From: a virus
Strand: one strand, 5' to 3'
DNA length: 42,528 nucleotides
IMG/VR virus record: IMGVR_UViG_3300030328_000950
Coordinates: 1-42,528 of that record
Notes under the pieces: generated by a model
Seen by the model: only the letters and a program-made list of their open reading frames with translations
Databases searched by the model: none
Told to the model about the DNA's origin: nothing
Program-made: the position numbers and the translations under genes
Part shown: positions 7,350 through 13,153 of the stretch, in pieces
Layout: each line of letters opens with the position of its first letter
Numbering within the stretch: position 1 is the stretch's first letter

Positions 7350-8042
7350 CTATTCCTCCTCCTCTACTTTGAGTTCTTTTAAGAACTTGATAATGTCATC
7401 ATCACTAACACCAGTATCAATATCTTTTATTATCTTGTTTCTATCTATTATGTTTCCTGCTGCATCACTATATCCACCTTCCATAATGTTTGCTATGGTA
7501 GGCACAGAGCCTAGTGATATCATTGCAGGTTCAGTATGTTCTAAACACTTTTCATAGAAATTACTAAAGTGTTCTCTATTATTTATTATGAACTCAGTAG
7601 ATTGTTTTAATAGAACTGCTGCTACACTAAAGTCGCTATAGTCTTTGCCTTCACTCTTTAGTTTATCTGCAATACTATCTCTCATACTAATATCACTAGC
7701 ATCACCTTCAACCATTCCTTCAAACTGATTTGCTACAAAGACAGCTAAACCCACCATCATATCAGCCATACGATTGAACCATAAAGTTCTATCTAACATA
7801 TTGAGTATGTCAGTATAGTCAGTAGATGCTATGTGAAATTTACCACCAGCTTCATTCTTGTGAATATTGCCGTCCTTATCTACCTCAGGTGGATAAAAGA
7901 AACCAACACCTTGTAGTTTCATTTCACCCATCATACTAATCTCTTGATAGTCCTTTAGACCAAGCTGTTCAGCTCGTTCCATTTTCTCTTTTAAGTTCCT
8001 ACTAAATTCGGCAAACTGTTCCTCGCTAGGTACATCTCCCAT
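7350..8042 (-). CDS. Unknown helical protein of the AAA+/VWA operon (230 residues)
   Basis: No family recognised. The protein is acidic and Met-rich: a Lys/Glu-rich helix at residues 8-30, a segment with FFYPPEVDKDG near 50, a hydrophobic helix near residues 87-105 (MADMMVGLAVFVANQF), and a C-terminal acidic helix ending KVEEEE. ATG 8042 overlaps the previous TAA by one base. The GAG codons of the tail give the ribosome binding site of the next gene. Confidence 0.75.
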   Translation of the reverse strand: MGDVPSEEQFAEFSRNLKEKMERAEQLGLKDYQEISMMGEMKLQGVGFFYPPEVDKDGNIHKNEAGGKFHIASTDYTDILNMLDRTLWFNRMADMMVGLAVFVANQFEGMVEGDASDISMRDSIADKLKSEGKDYSDFSVAAVLLKQSTEFIINNREHFSNFYEKCLEHTEPAMISLGSVPTIANIMEGGYSDAAGNIIDRNKIIKDIDTGVSDDDIIKFLKELKVEEEE

Positions 8043-8353
8043 TATTCCTCCTCTTGTTTAGTTAGCTTTGTATTTCTTGCTACTAAATAACGGTAACCAT
8101 TTCTAGTAGCTGTCTTGAACTCTATCTCTAAGTTCAATTCTTTAAGGCTAGTGCAATCAGTTCTAAGTTTATTAGCACCAGTTAAATCATCTAATGAAGT
8201 AACTCCTATAACTATCCACTTTCCTTTAGCACCTTGCACTTTTCTTAGTGCTTGTTTATACCTACTAGTAACAGCAGTACCTTTACCACCTCTACCTGTA
8301 GGTCGGTATTGTACTTCATCATTACTAATCTCATCACCTACTTTATAGGTCAT
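8042..8353 (-). CDS. Unknown basic protein (103 residues)
   Basis: No family recognised. The product is basic, with RPTGRGGKGTAVTSRYKQAL near residues 17-36, then a beta-rich stretch (GKWIVIGVT) and ATRNGYRYLVARNT near the end. Glycine-basic patches like these often contact nucleic acid, but this is only suggestive. ATG 8353 overlaps the upstream TGA (ATGA). The final QEEE codons provide the ribosome binding site for the next gene. Confidence 0.7.
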   Translation of the reverse strand: MTYKVGDEISNDEVQYRPTGRGGKGTAVTSRYKQALRKVQGAKGKWIVIGVTSLDDLTGANKLRTDCTSLKELNLEIEFKTATRNGYRYLVARNTKLTKQEEE

Positions 8354-8682
8354 TCTTCCTCCTCTATCTCGCTACAACCACACTCACAGTTTTGTACTGT
8401 GTCATATTCTGTAGCATACTTATTGTCTATGTCGTCCTTACATGTCTTACACATAGCACGACTATTGTTCCATATTGGAATTGGTCTATCTACTGGTATC
8501 TCTGCATTACACATATCGCAAATCCAAAAGTCATCTGCTATTCCTGTGTCTAATAAAGTATCTATAAAGAATACTCCATCACTTTGTTGGTTCTCTCTAC
8601 GAAAACGCATAGCTTCTACTCTTGCAATCTGTCTGTGCAATATAGGATTAGTAACCATATACCAATGGTTACTCTCCATCAT
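8350..8682 (-). CDS. Zinc-ribbon protein (about 110 residues)
   Basis: A C-x-x-C pair (CDMC) followed about 20 residues later by CKTC makes a standard four-Cys zinc ribbon; the C terminus adds CECGC before IEEEE. The start is uncertain: tandem ATGs at 8682 and 8679, GTGs at 8685 and 8691, and an ATG at 8658 are all in frame. I chose 8682 because an AGAGG lies 11 bases upstream. The gene overlaps the end of its upstream neighbour. Ribbons of this size serve in nucleic-acid or protein contacts; the role is unknown. Confidence 0.65.
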   Translation of the reverse strand: MMESNHWYMVTNPILHRQIARVEAMRFRRENQQSDGVFFIDTLLDTGIADDFWICDMCNAEIPVDRPIPIWNNSRAMCKTCKDDIDNKYATEYDTVQNCECGCSEIEEEE

Positions 8683-8932
8683 CACAACCACAACCTCTAC
8701 CTTGAGGGACTTGTTCTATATCTAACTTAATTTCTGTAACAGGAATATCGTGCCTCTTACAATTAATTAATAACATAGTTGTATCCCCTTCAAACTTGAA
8801 GCCTACTTCTAACTTCTGTTCATATGGTTTCCCATTAACACCACCAGTTTCATCTACACATTTAAAACAATGTATATACTGGTCAGCTTCAGGTCTGTTA
8901 TTACTAGGTAGTGTCACATTATCCCAGCTCAC
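8669..8932 (-). CDS. Small Cys-containing protein (87 residues)
   Basis: Translation starts at GTG 8932, overlapping the upstream TAG (TAGTG), with GGAGGAGGAA ideally placed. The product has HCFKC near residue 22, a single Cys-Lys-Arg-His later, and ends GCGCDDGE, so a zinc site using Cys and His is possible. No family recognised. It may pair with the neighbouring zinc-ribbon protein. Confidence 0.65.
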   Translation of the reverse strand: MSWDNVTLPSNNRPEADQYIHCFKCVDETGGVNGKPYEQKLEVGFKFEGDTTMLLINCKRHDIPVTEIKLDIEQVPQGRGCGCDDGE

Positions 8933-9210
8933 TATTCCTCCTCCTTGTTATCTTTGTTATCTATTGTTCTTACTGCTTCATTTATTGCTATCAACTGTGT
9001 TATTACAGTGTCATTTGCATCTTTATCTTTATTAACAAACTCAGTAAAACTTTCTCTGAACTCATCATTACTAAGTATGGTTGCAATAAACCTAGCACGA
9101 AAGCCTTGAGACTTTTCTCCTAAGTGTTCTACAATAGCCATCTGTCCTGCTACTAATATATCTACTCTTTTAAGTAGGATATTAATAGCTTTTCTTGTAG
9201 CCTTATCCAC
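8932..9210 (-). CDS. Unknown helical protein (92 residues), GTG start
   Basis: A longer frame begins at 9249, but GTG 9210 is the better start: it lies six bases after the perfect site GAGGAGGAGG (9226-9217) and overlaps the stop of the upstream gene. The product is helical, with basic residues at the start, a hydrophobic segment VDILVAGQMAIVEHL and an acidic end, NKEEE. No family recognised; a small coiled-coil or binding protein is possible. Confidence 0.65.
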   Translation of the reverse strand: MDKATRKAINILLKRVDILVAGQMAIVEHLGEKSQGFRARFIATILSNDEFRESFTEFVNKDKDANDTVITQLIAINEAVRTIDNKDNKEEE

Positions 9211-9436
9211 TACTATCCTCCTCCTCTTTAGACCATCTACTCTTAACAAAAAATGTAGGCTTATGGTCTAACAACTCTTTAGCAGTACTATCAGTGCTAT
9301 TATCTAGCATTGATACCATACTGTCTATAAGTAGTATCGCCTCATCTTTACCTATCTCTGTACTAAAAGTAAAATCTACTGTTAATACATTGACATCATT
9401 ATTATCAGTGCTGTACATTTCATATACTTCACTCAT
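9203..9436 (-). CDS. Unknown acidic protein (77 residues)
   Basis: No family recognised. The sequence begins MSEVYEMYSTDNN and alternates beta-like (VLTVDFTFS) and helical segments. Near the end SKEEEDSSG contains the GAG run that doubles as the ribosome binding site for the gene at 9210. Its ATG overlaps the upstream TGA (ATGA), with TTGGAG upstream as ribosome binding site. Confidence 0.65.
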   Translation of the reverse strand: MSEVYEMYSTDNNDVNVLTVDFTFSTEIGKDEAILLIDSMVSMLDNSTDSTAKELLDHKPTFFVKSRWSKEEEDSSG

Positions 9437-9732
9437 GCTTTCTCCAATCTCTTACTATTCTGTTTCTTTATAGTCTGATAACCACACTCAAAGCACTGCA
9501 CAATAACATGTACTGAGCTTTTTACATTGCTATGAATAGCAAGTTGTGTGTATGTACCGTTCCTGCAATTATCACATAACATAATTGTCCCTTCTATATA
9601 TGGCAAAGCCACAGTTTCGGTAGTTAGTTTCAACAGGGTGTGAATGATATCACAACTAACGCCTACTACTGTGGCTTCACCTCGTACAAGTATCCGTTTA
9701 TTAGCGAATACTGCTATGTCCTCACATAGCAC
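9433..9732 (-). CDS. Zinc-ribbon-like protein (99 residues), first gene of the operon
   Basis: CDNC near residue 53 and CFEC near residue 80 form a four-Cys zinc ribbon around a beta-rich segment. The N-terminal half has alternating hydrophobic residues and one further Cys pair. The frame starts at GTG 9732, with no clear Shine-Dalgarno site and a TACAAT hexamer at 9749-9744, so the transcript leader would be very short; the true start is uncertain. It heads the operon that ends with the AAA+/VWA pair. Confidence 0.6.
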   Translation of the reverse strand: MLCEDIAVFANKRILVRGEATVVGVSCDIIHTLLKLTTETVALPYIEGTIMLCDNCRNGTYTQLAIHSNVKSSVHVIVQCFECGYQTIKKQNSKRLEKA

Positions 9733-9790
9733 TAAGCCTACTGATTGTAGTTGTAGATATTTATATAGTTTCTATGAACATCAATAGACT

Positions 9791-9867
9791 TAGTGCTACG
9801 CACTAGGGGGCGTACTTATAAGGGGGCAAGGATAGGGCTTGCCTATATAAACCCTAGTGATAGCACT
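9791..9867. ncRNA. Candidate structured RNA or regulatory fold
   Basis: Nested complementary segments span a non-coding gap: AGTGCTA (9792-9798) pairs TAGCACT (9861-9867); CACTAGGG (9801-9808) pairs CCCTAGTG (9852-9859); and inside, GGCAAG (9825-9830) pairs CTTGCC (9838-9843). A competing small hairpin, TAGTGC-TAC-GCACTA, uses 9791-9805. About 21 base pairs lie in 77 bases. The element sits between the zinc-ribbon gene 9877-10380 and the operon starting at 9732, both leftward, so it could be an attenuator, processing site or small RNA. No U-run follows. Confidence 0.5.
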
Positions 9868-9876
9868 TAAATTATT

Positions 9877-10380
9877 TTAACAACCTAAATCGCAAGTCGT
9901 TTTACTTGTTGGTATATACATACCACAGTCCTTACAGTACTCTGCTGTATCAATAGCCTGTACTTTAATAGGGCGACAGTATCGCATTTCGTTATAGGGT
10001 TGCTTACATCTCTTACAATTACCACTATCTTCTGATTCTATACAGGAGTTCTCTGCTCTATTGATAGCCTTTCTATTAGCATTACTTTTAGCCATTAGTT
10101 TAAGACCTTCCTCTATAGCAAGTCTCTCCTCTATGCTAGTTCTCTTAACAGGGGCTTCTAAGTCCCTGCAATCACGGCATATATAGCCACGAACTAGTGA
10201 TTTACTACAGTACTTACATACCGAAGTCTTATCTAGAGCGTTATGAACTGGCTGTACATACTCTCTAACACCATTGAGATTAGGAATACCTGTATCTATA
10301 ATAGTGTTATTATCCTCATCATATACTTTCTTAGTGCGAGGAACACTTGGTCGCTTATATCTTTTACCCACAATAAACAC
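9877..10380 (-). CDS. Multi-zinc-ribbon protein (167 residues)
   Basis: Three Cys clusters are visible: CKYC with CRDC, about ten residues apart; CKRC with a following RYC; and CKDC with CDLGC at the C terminus. The N terminus is basic (GKRYKRPSVPRTKK). This reads as two complete and one partial zinc ribbon, suited to binding nucleic acid or RNA polymerase-type partners. The start is GTG 10380, with AAGGTAGG close upstream; GTG 10371 is an alternative. A good promoter lies immediately upstream, so this is probably an early gene. No named family recognised. Confidence 0.65.
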   Translation of the reverse strand: MFIVGKRYKRPSVPRTKKVYDEDNNTIIDTGIPNLNGVREYVQPVHNALDKTSVCKYCSKSLVRGYICRDCRDLEAPVKRTSIEERLAIEEGLKLMAKSNANRKAINRAENSCIESEDSGNCKRCKQPYNEMRYCRPIKVQAIDTAEYCKDCGMYIPTSKTTCDLGC

Positions 10381-10388
10381 CTACCTTT

Positions 10389-10416
10389 CTTATATATGAA
10401 TAAATAGAAAAGTCAA
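10389..10416 (-). promoter_or_regulatory. Sigma70-type promoter for the zinc-ribbon gene
   Basis: On the minus strand TTGACT (10416-10411) and TATAAG (10394-10389) are separated by 16 bp. The first codon lies at 10380, giving a leader of only a few bases. The -35 hexamer is half of a palindrome (10410-10425). Confidence 0.55.
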
Positions 10417-10425
10417 AATTGACTT
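10410..10425. promoter_or_regulatory. Palindromic operator over a -35 element
   Basis: AAGTCAAAATTGACTT is a perfect 16-bp inverted repeat containing the TTGACT -35 hexamer of the leftward promoter. A bound dimer would block RNA polymerase. The sequence differs from the TATGCATATGCATA palindromes, so a second regulator or a host factor may be involved. Confidence 0.4.
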
Positions 10426-10683
10426 GAGAAAAATTTAACACATTTCCCCTTTGCATAGATACTTATTAACTGACAAAATTTGACAACCCCTATGCATAAC
10501 TCCAGTATGCAGGCATACGATATATAAAAATTTTATACAGAAAAAAAAATAAAAATTATTTTTGTTCAAGCATAGATAGTATAAGTAGTAGTTGTTTAGC
10601 AGTGTATATAAATATACTGATGATGATGATGATTGATTGATGCATATTATTATTATTAATTATTATGTATATCATGATATGTA

Positions 10684-10697
10684 TATGCATATGCATA
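10684..10697. repeat. Third copy of the TATGCATATGCATA palindrome
   Basis: Exact match to the copies at 4260-4273 and 4303-4316. It lies about 300 bases upstream of the zinc-ribbon gene and touches the first direct repeat, so a shared regulator could act here. Confidence 0.6.
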
Positions 10698-10737
10698 GAG
10701 CTGATTGTGGTGTGGTATGAGCTGATTGTGGTGTAGT
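10698..10737. repeat. Two direct repeats, iteron-like
   Basis: GAGCTGATTGTGGTGTGGT (10698-10716) and GAGCTGATTGTGGTGTAGT (10719-10737) differ at one of 19 positions and are 21 bp apart, two helical turns, so a protein could bind both from the same side. Confidence 0.6.
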
Positions 10738-10780
10738 GTCTTTGTATATCTTATAAGAAAAAAAAACTTATAAATAAAAA

Positions 10781-10808
10781 AAGGCTACACCCCATAGGGT
10801 GTAGCCTT
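10781..10808 (-). terminator. Rho-independent terminator of the 148-residue gene
   Basis: A perfect 12-bp stem (AAGGCTACACCC at 10781-10792 with GGGTGTAGCCTT at 10797-10808) and a four-base loop, followed on the minus strand by a U-rich run (complement of 10772-10782). It lies six bases after the stop of the leftward gene 10815-11261. Confidence 0.9.
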
Positions 10809-10814
10809 AATATA

Positions 10815-11261
10815 TTAGGACATGTAATCCTGTATTTTACCTGTGAATTTTGAGTTCATAAACGCTTTACATTCTTGTAAAGTCGGTACTTCCTCAAATT
10901 GTTCAGAGATAGCATTGGTACCTATCTGTTCCATGAATTTAGTATTCATAGAACCGTCTTTATTAGGGGTATATGCTTTTCTCTTTAGAACTTTGGGATA
11001 ATTCTCAAACAATTCTTTAAGCTGAAGTACAGCCTCATATTGTTTAAGTATCCCTAAGTTCTTAAATTCTCCCTTAGAGTTGATAGTAGCTATCATGTAA
11101 CGAGTTTTACCCTCGCTTTCAGGGGAGAATTTAAAGGCGTATTTTCCCCTTAACTTAACGATACGCATATCGCTAGGCGCACCTTTCAGTTTGCTTTTGT
11201 ATGGGGAAATTACGGCTTCAGTATCAACCGTATAGTATTTTAGTGTGTGCTTACTTACCAT
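10815..11261 (-). CDS. Unknown basic protein (148 residues), own promoter and terminator
   Basis: No family recognised. The product is Lys-rich and compact, with beta-like strands in the first half (MRIVKLRGKYAFKFSPES, RYMIATINSKGEF) and helices later (YEAVLQLKELFENYPKV). AAAGGA precedes ATG 11261 by a normal distance. It is a single-gene unit with its own promoter upstream and a perfect terminator, next to the origin-like region. Basic charge and position suggest a DNA-binding or early host-takeover protein; this is inference. Confidence 0.65.
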   Translation of the reverse strand: MVSKHTLKYYTVDTEAVISPYKSKLKGAPSDMRIVKLRGKYAFKFSPESEGKTRYMIATINSKGEFKNLGILKQYEAVLQLKELFENYPKVLKRKAYTPNKDGSMNTKFMEQIGTNAISEQFEEVPTLQECKAFMNSKFTGKIQDYMS

Positions 11262-11289
11262 TTTAATATCCTTTCTATTAGCTTATAAG

Positions 11290-11319
11290 TACATAAACCA
11301 ACATAACATTTGAAGTCAA
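11290..11319 (-). promoter_or_regulatory. Candidate promoter of the 148-residue gene
   Basis: On the minus strand TTGACT (11319-11314) and TATGTA (11295-11290) are 18 bp apart. The -35 hexamer is identical to that of the promoter at 10389-10416. The -10 match is only fair. Confidence 0.4.
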
Positions 11320-11515
11320 GTCTAACCGTCTATTAATAAAACTTTAGTTTGCGTTACTTAGTATGTATGAGTTGTCGGTAGTTTTATAATAGAATTTAGA
11401 CTTTACTCATCTGTTAAAAGGTTGTGCTTGCTACTGCAAGTGCGTTCTTGTTGGGGGTTTATTACTTATAAGATAGAAATAATAATATATAGTAGAATTT
11501 TATTAATCTTTGATT

Positions 11516-11700
11516 TCAAACTCGTTTGATTCTTAATAAAAGGCGTCCCTGAGAAAAGATAGAATACCTTATAAAATAATAACTATAACTAACTAAAAAT
11601 AAAATAAACTCTAAATAAAATTGGGGGTGGGTGGCTTGGGAGGATACGATTTTACTATATTGGTTTATTTTATTTTTATACTTTAGTCAAACTTGTTTGA
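11516..11700. repeat. Two near-identical 14-bp palindromes
   Basis: TCAAACTCGTTTGA (11516-11529) and TCAAACTTGTTTGA (11687-11700) are inverted repeats with TCAAAC/GTTTGA arms, 171 bp apart. Their spacing would allow looping by a shared dimeric repressor. Confidence 0.5.
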
Positions 11701-11896
11701 TTTAGTTGTAGGATATATATTTTATTATTATATGTTTCTTTGAGGGGCACTATATATGGGAAGCATATGAGGAAATAGTTGTATAGATATGGTGTTATTA
11801 ATAAGGCATGTATATTTAGTACAATATAGGACATTAGTAAGTATATAGTTATGTAGTAGGAGAGAAAGTTAGTATATAGGTTTATATATACAATAA

Positions 11897-11963
11897 CCCC
11901 CTCTGCACCATGCGTAATATACAGGTGCATGATATAGGGGGGATTTAACCTGCCGTCCCCTAT
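11897..11963 (+). ncRNA. Mutually exclusive hairpins, RNA switch-like
   Basis: Hairpin A pairs CCCCCT (11897-11902) with AGGGGG (11936-11941) and, inside, TGCACC (11904-11909) with GGTGCA (11924-11929). Hairpin B pairs ATAGGGG (11934-11940) with CCCCTAT (11957-11963). Both need the same G-run, so only one can form, as in attenuators and riboswitches. No ligand class is recognised. Confidence 0.4.
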
Positions 11964-12106
11964 GTATCATTATGTAAGTAGAGAAAAATATGCTGGTAAA
12001 TGTGGGGAGTATGGGGGTGGCGTAGTCTTATGTTACAGGCATTTGAACAATCAAGGAAGGTATAGATTGATATCTACACCACCGTTCCCATTGTCCTATC
12101 TTAACA

Positions 12107-12160
12107 CACTCACAGTTAAAAAAGAAAGAAATCTTATCTTTTTTATAGTGAGAGTGAGTG
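12107..12160 (+). other. Long stem-loop in the late-operon leader region
   Basis: CACTCAC (12107-12113) pairs GTGAGTG (12154-12160), and AAAAAAGA (12118-12125) pairs TCTTTTTT (12137-12144) inside it. It could be a transcript-end signal or part of the late leader. Confidence 0.35.
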
Positions 12161-12356
12161 CGTAGTGCTAACCCTGTGTCACTCCCTCCCAAACCAGAAT
12201 GAACTAAAAATAGTAACAAATAAATATGTGAAGTAATAGGCTTTGACCCTAGTTAACACCGTGTAGCTAATCGGCTTGTGTATCCTTTTATGTTCTTACA
12301 AATCATTCCTCAGAGCTACTAATTTGTAATACCTGTGTTTATAACTATAGTCCTAC

Positions 12357-12362
12357 TATAAT
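12357..12362 (+). promoter_or_regulatory. -10 element of a candidate late promoter
   Basis: TATAAT lies 25 bases before ATG 12388, giving a leader of about 19 bases that carries the ribosome binding site AAGGAAGG (12375-12382). No good -35 hexamer is present at 17 bp (TGTGTT), so an activator or extended contacts may be needed. Confidence 0.4.
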
Positions 12363-12387
12363 TTAAATACAAATAAGGAAGGAAAAA

Positions 12388-12954
12388 ATGTTTGATTTTA
12401 AAGAACAATTAGAAATAGGTAAGCAGGGTGAGAAGTTAGTAAAAGGATATTATGAAGCACAGCAAAGTGAAGAAGGTAAAAATCTATATATAGTTAGAGA
12501 TGCACGACCTGAGGAACAAGCTAGAGGTGCTGATTTCTTTATAATTAATAACAAACTAGGTTTCAGATATGTAGAAGTTAAAACTGACACACAGGCACAA
12601 GATACAGGTAATGTAGCACTTGAGATACAGATAGTACAAGATGATGGTACAAAACAAGCAGGGTGCCAATTTAAAACATTCTCTGACTTTATGTTCTACT
12701 GGATTTATCCCAGCAACGAACTTCTTTACTGGCAACCTACTAAGTTATTACCATATCTAATAGATTGGATTATGGAAGATACATACAGAATTGTGGATGC
12801 TCAAAATAAAAATTTTTTTTCACGCAATCTTATTGTGCCAATTGACGCAATGCGTGCAACAGGGCTGGTACGCAGCGTATATGTAAGTGCTCATATTTTA
12901 AGGGAAGCAGTGTCAGGAAAGGAGGTAAAACCCAACACCGCCTCCAAGGTCTAG
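12388..12954 (+). CDS. PD-(D/E)XK nuclease family protein
   Basis: The 188-residue protein has the core of the PD-(D/E)XK nuclease fold: a Glu in GKQGEKLV (E15), the first catalytic Asp in RGADFFI (D49), and E-V-K (63-65) on the next strand in RYVEVKTD. Later residues (FKTFSDFMFYWIYP) form a Trp/Tyr-rich half. Likely jobs are Holliday junction or flap resolution before packaging, or host DNA attack. It is the first gene of the rightward arm, with a strong ribosome binding site, two genes upstream of terminase-linked micro-genes, which favours a packaging role. Active-site geometry was judged by eye. Confidence 0.7.
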   Translation: MFDFKEQLEIGKQGEKLVKGYYEAQQSEEGKNLYIVRDARPEEQARGADFFIINNKLGFRYVEVKTDTQAQDTGNVALEIQIVQDDGTKQAGCQFKTFSDFMFYWIYPSNELLYWQPTKLLPYLIDWIMEDTYRIVDAQNKNFFSRNLIVPIDAMRATGLVRSVYVSAHILREAVSGKEVKPNTASKV

Positions 12955-12960
12955 TATAAT
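12955..12960 (+). promoter_or_regulatory. -10 hexamer placed for a leaderless transcript
   Basis: Consensus TATAAT begins directly after the nuclease stop codon and lies six bases before ATG 12967, which has no Shine-Dalgarno site. Transcription would start at or next to the A of the ATG. No -35 match is seen. Confidence 0.4.
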
Positions 12961-12966
12961 AAAAGA

Positions 12967-13146
12967 ATGGCTAAGTTAATTACAAATTGCTCAAGCTGTG
13001 GAAACTTATATAAAATATCTAAAACATCTAAAGTATGTGTTAATCTTGGTTGTATAAAATACAACAAGATAGTTAGGAGAACATATGCCAATAAGCAAAA
13101 AAGGCAAAAAAACACGATACAAGGCAAAAGGCAAGAAGAAGTCTAA
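12967..13146 (+). CDS. Small zinc-ribbon protein (59 residues)
   Basis: The frame encodes a four-Cys ribbon (C8 and C11, then C24 and C29) followed by a strongly basic tail rich in Lys, Arg and Gln, suited to nucleic-acid binding. No Shine-Dalgarno site is present, but a TATAAT hexamer sits six bases upstream. Its last third overlaps the basic peptide at 13085-13153 in another frame. Proximity to the terminase suggests a packaging accessory; unproven. Confidence 0.55.
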   Translation: MAKLITNCSSCGNLYKISKTSKVCVNLGCIKYNKIVRRTYANKQKRQKNTIQGKRQEEV

Positions 13147-13153
13147 GTACTAA
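13085..13153 (+). CDS. Highly basic micro-protein (22 residues)
   Basis: ATG 13085 follows a strong AGGAGA (13075-13080) and encodes 22 residues of which about half are Lys or Arg, within MPISKKGKKTRYKAKGKKK. The TAA shares its last A with the ATG of the next gene (TAATG at 13151-13155), a coupling pattern used throughout this genome. Tiny Lys-rich proteins occur near packaging genes of other phages; DNA or capsid binding is plausible. Strong start signals make it more credible than most frames of this length. Confidence 0.55.
   Translation: MPISKKGKKTRYKAKGKKKSKY

Larger units (their letters stand above)
10430..10780. other. Non-coding AT-rich region with repeats, candidate replication origin
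   Basis: No credible gene lies here. The region holds TTGTCA twice ten bases apart on the minus strand (near 10472-10487), poly-A runs (10541-10549), a TGA repeat followed by TTGA units (10618-10640), an ATT/AT tract (10644-10667), a 14-bp palindrome (10684-10697) and a 21-bp-spaced direct repeat (10698-10737). Easily melted AT tracts beside ordered repeats are the usual look of a replication origin; a complex promoter is the alternative. Confidence 0.4.
11262..12387. other. Long non-coding control region between divergent arms
   Basis: Over 1.1 kb separates the leftward gene 10815-11261 from the rightward late genes. I find no gene with a ribosome binding site and plausible composition. It holds a promoter, two TCAAACTYGTTTGA palindromes, clustered G-runs on the plus strand (11453, 11623, 11736, 11937, 12004 and 12013), overlapping hairpins (11897-11963) and a longer stem (12107-12160). 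Lying just before the nuclease and terminase genes, it could include the packaging site, late-gene control or small RNAs. Confidence 0.6.

Noticed and set aside
8252-8725. 157-codon plus-strand frame opposite the small zinc-ribbon genes
   Set aside because: It is antisense to well-coupled genes with ribosome binding sites and has Ser/Leu-rich shadow composition.
10618-10640. TGA microsatellite as a coding or CRISPR-type repeat
   Set aside because: Units are three to four bases with no spacers and TGA is a stop in that frame; it is simple-sequence DNA.
11676-11930. 84-codon hydrophobic frame on the minus strand
   Set aside because: It reflects AT-rich DNA, has no ribosome binding site and overlaps hairpins and a palindrome.
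11962-12165. 67-codon frame on the plus strand
   Set aside because: No ribosome binding site, odd composition, and it crosses the stem-loop at 12107-12160.
12388-12954. Integrase or recombinase for lysogeny
   Set aside because: The motifs fit a PD-(D/E)XK nuclease; no tyrosine or serine recombinase residues, repressor pair or attachment site were seen.
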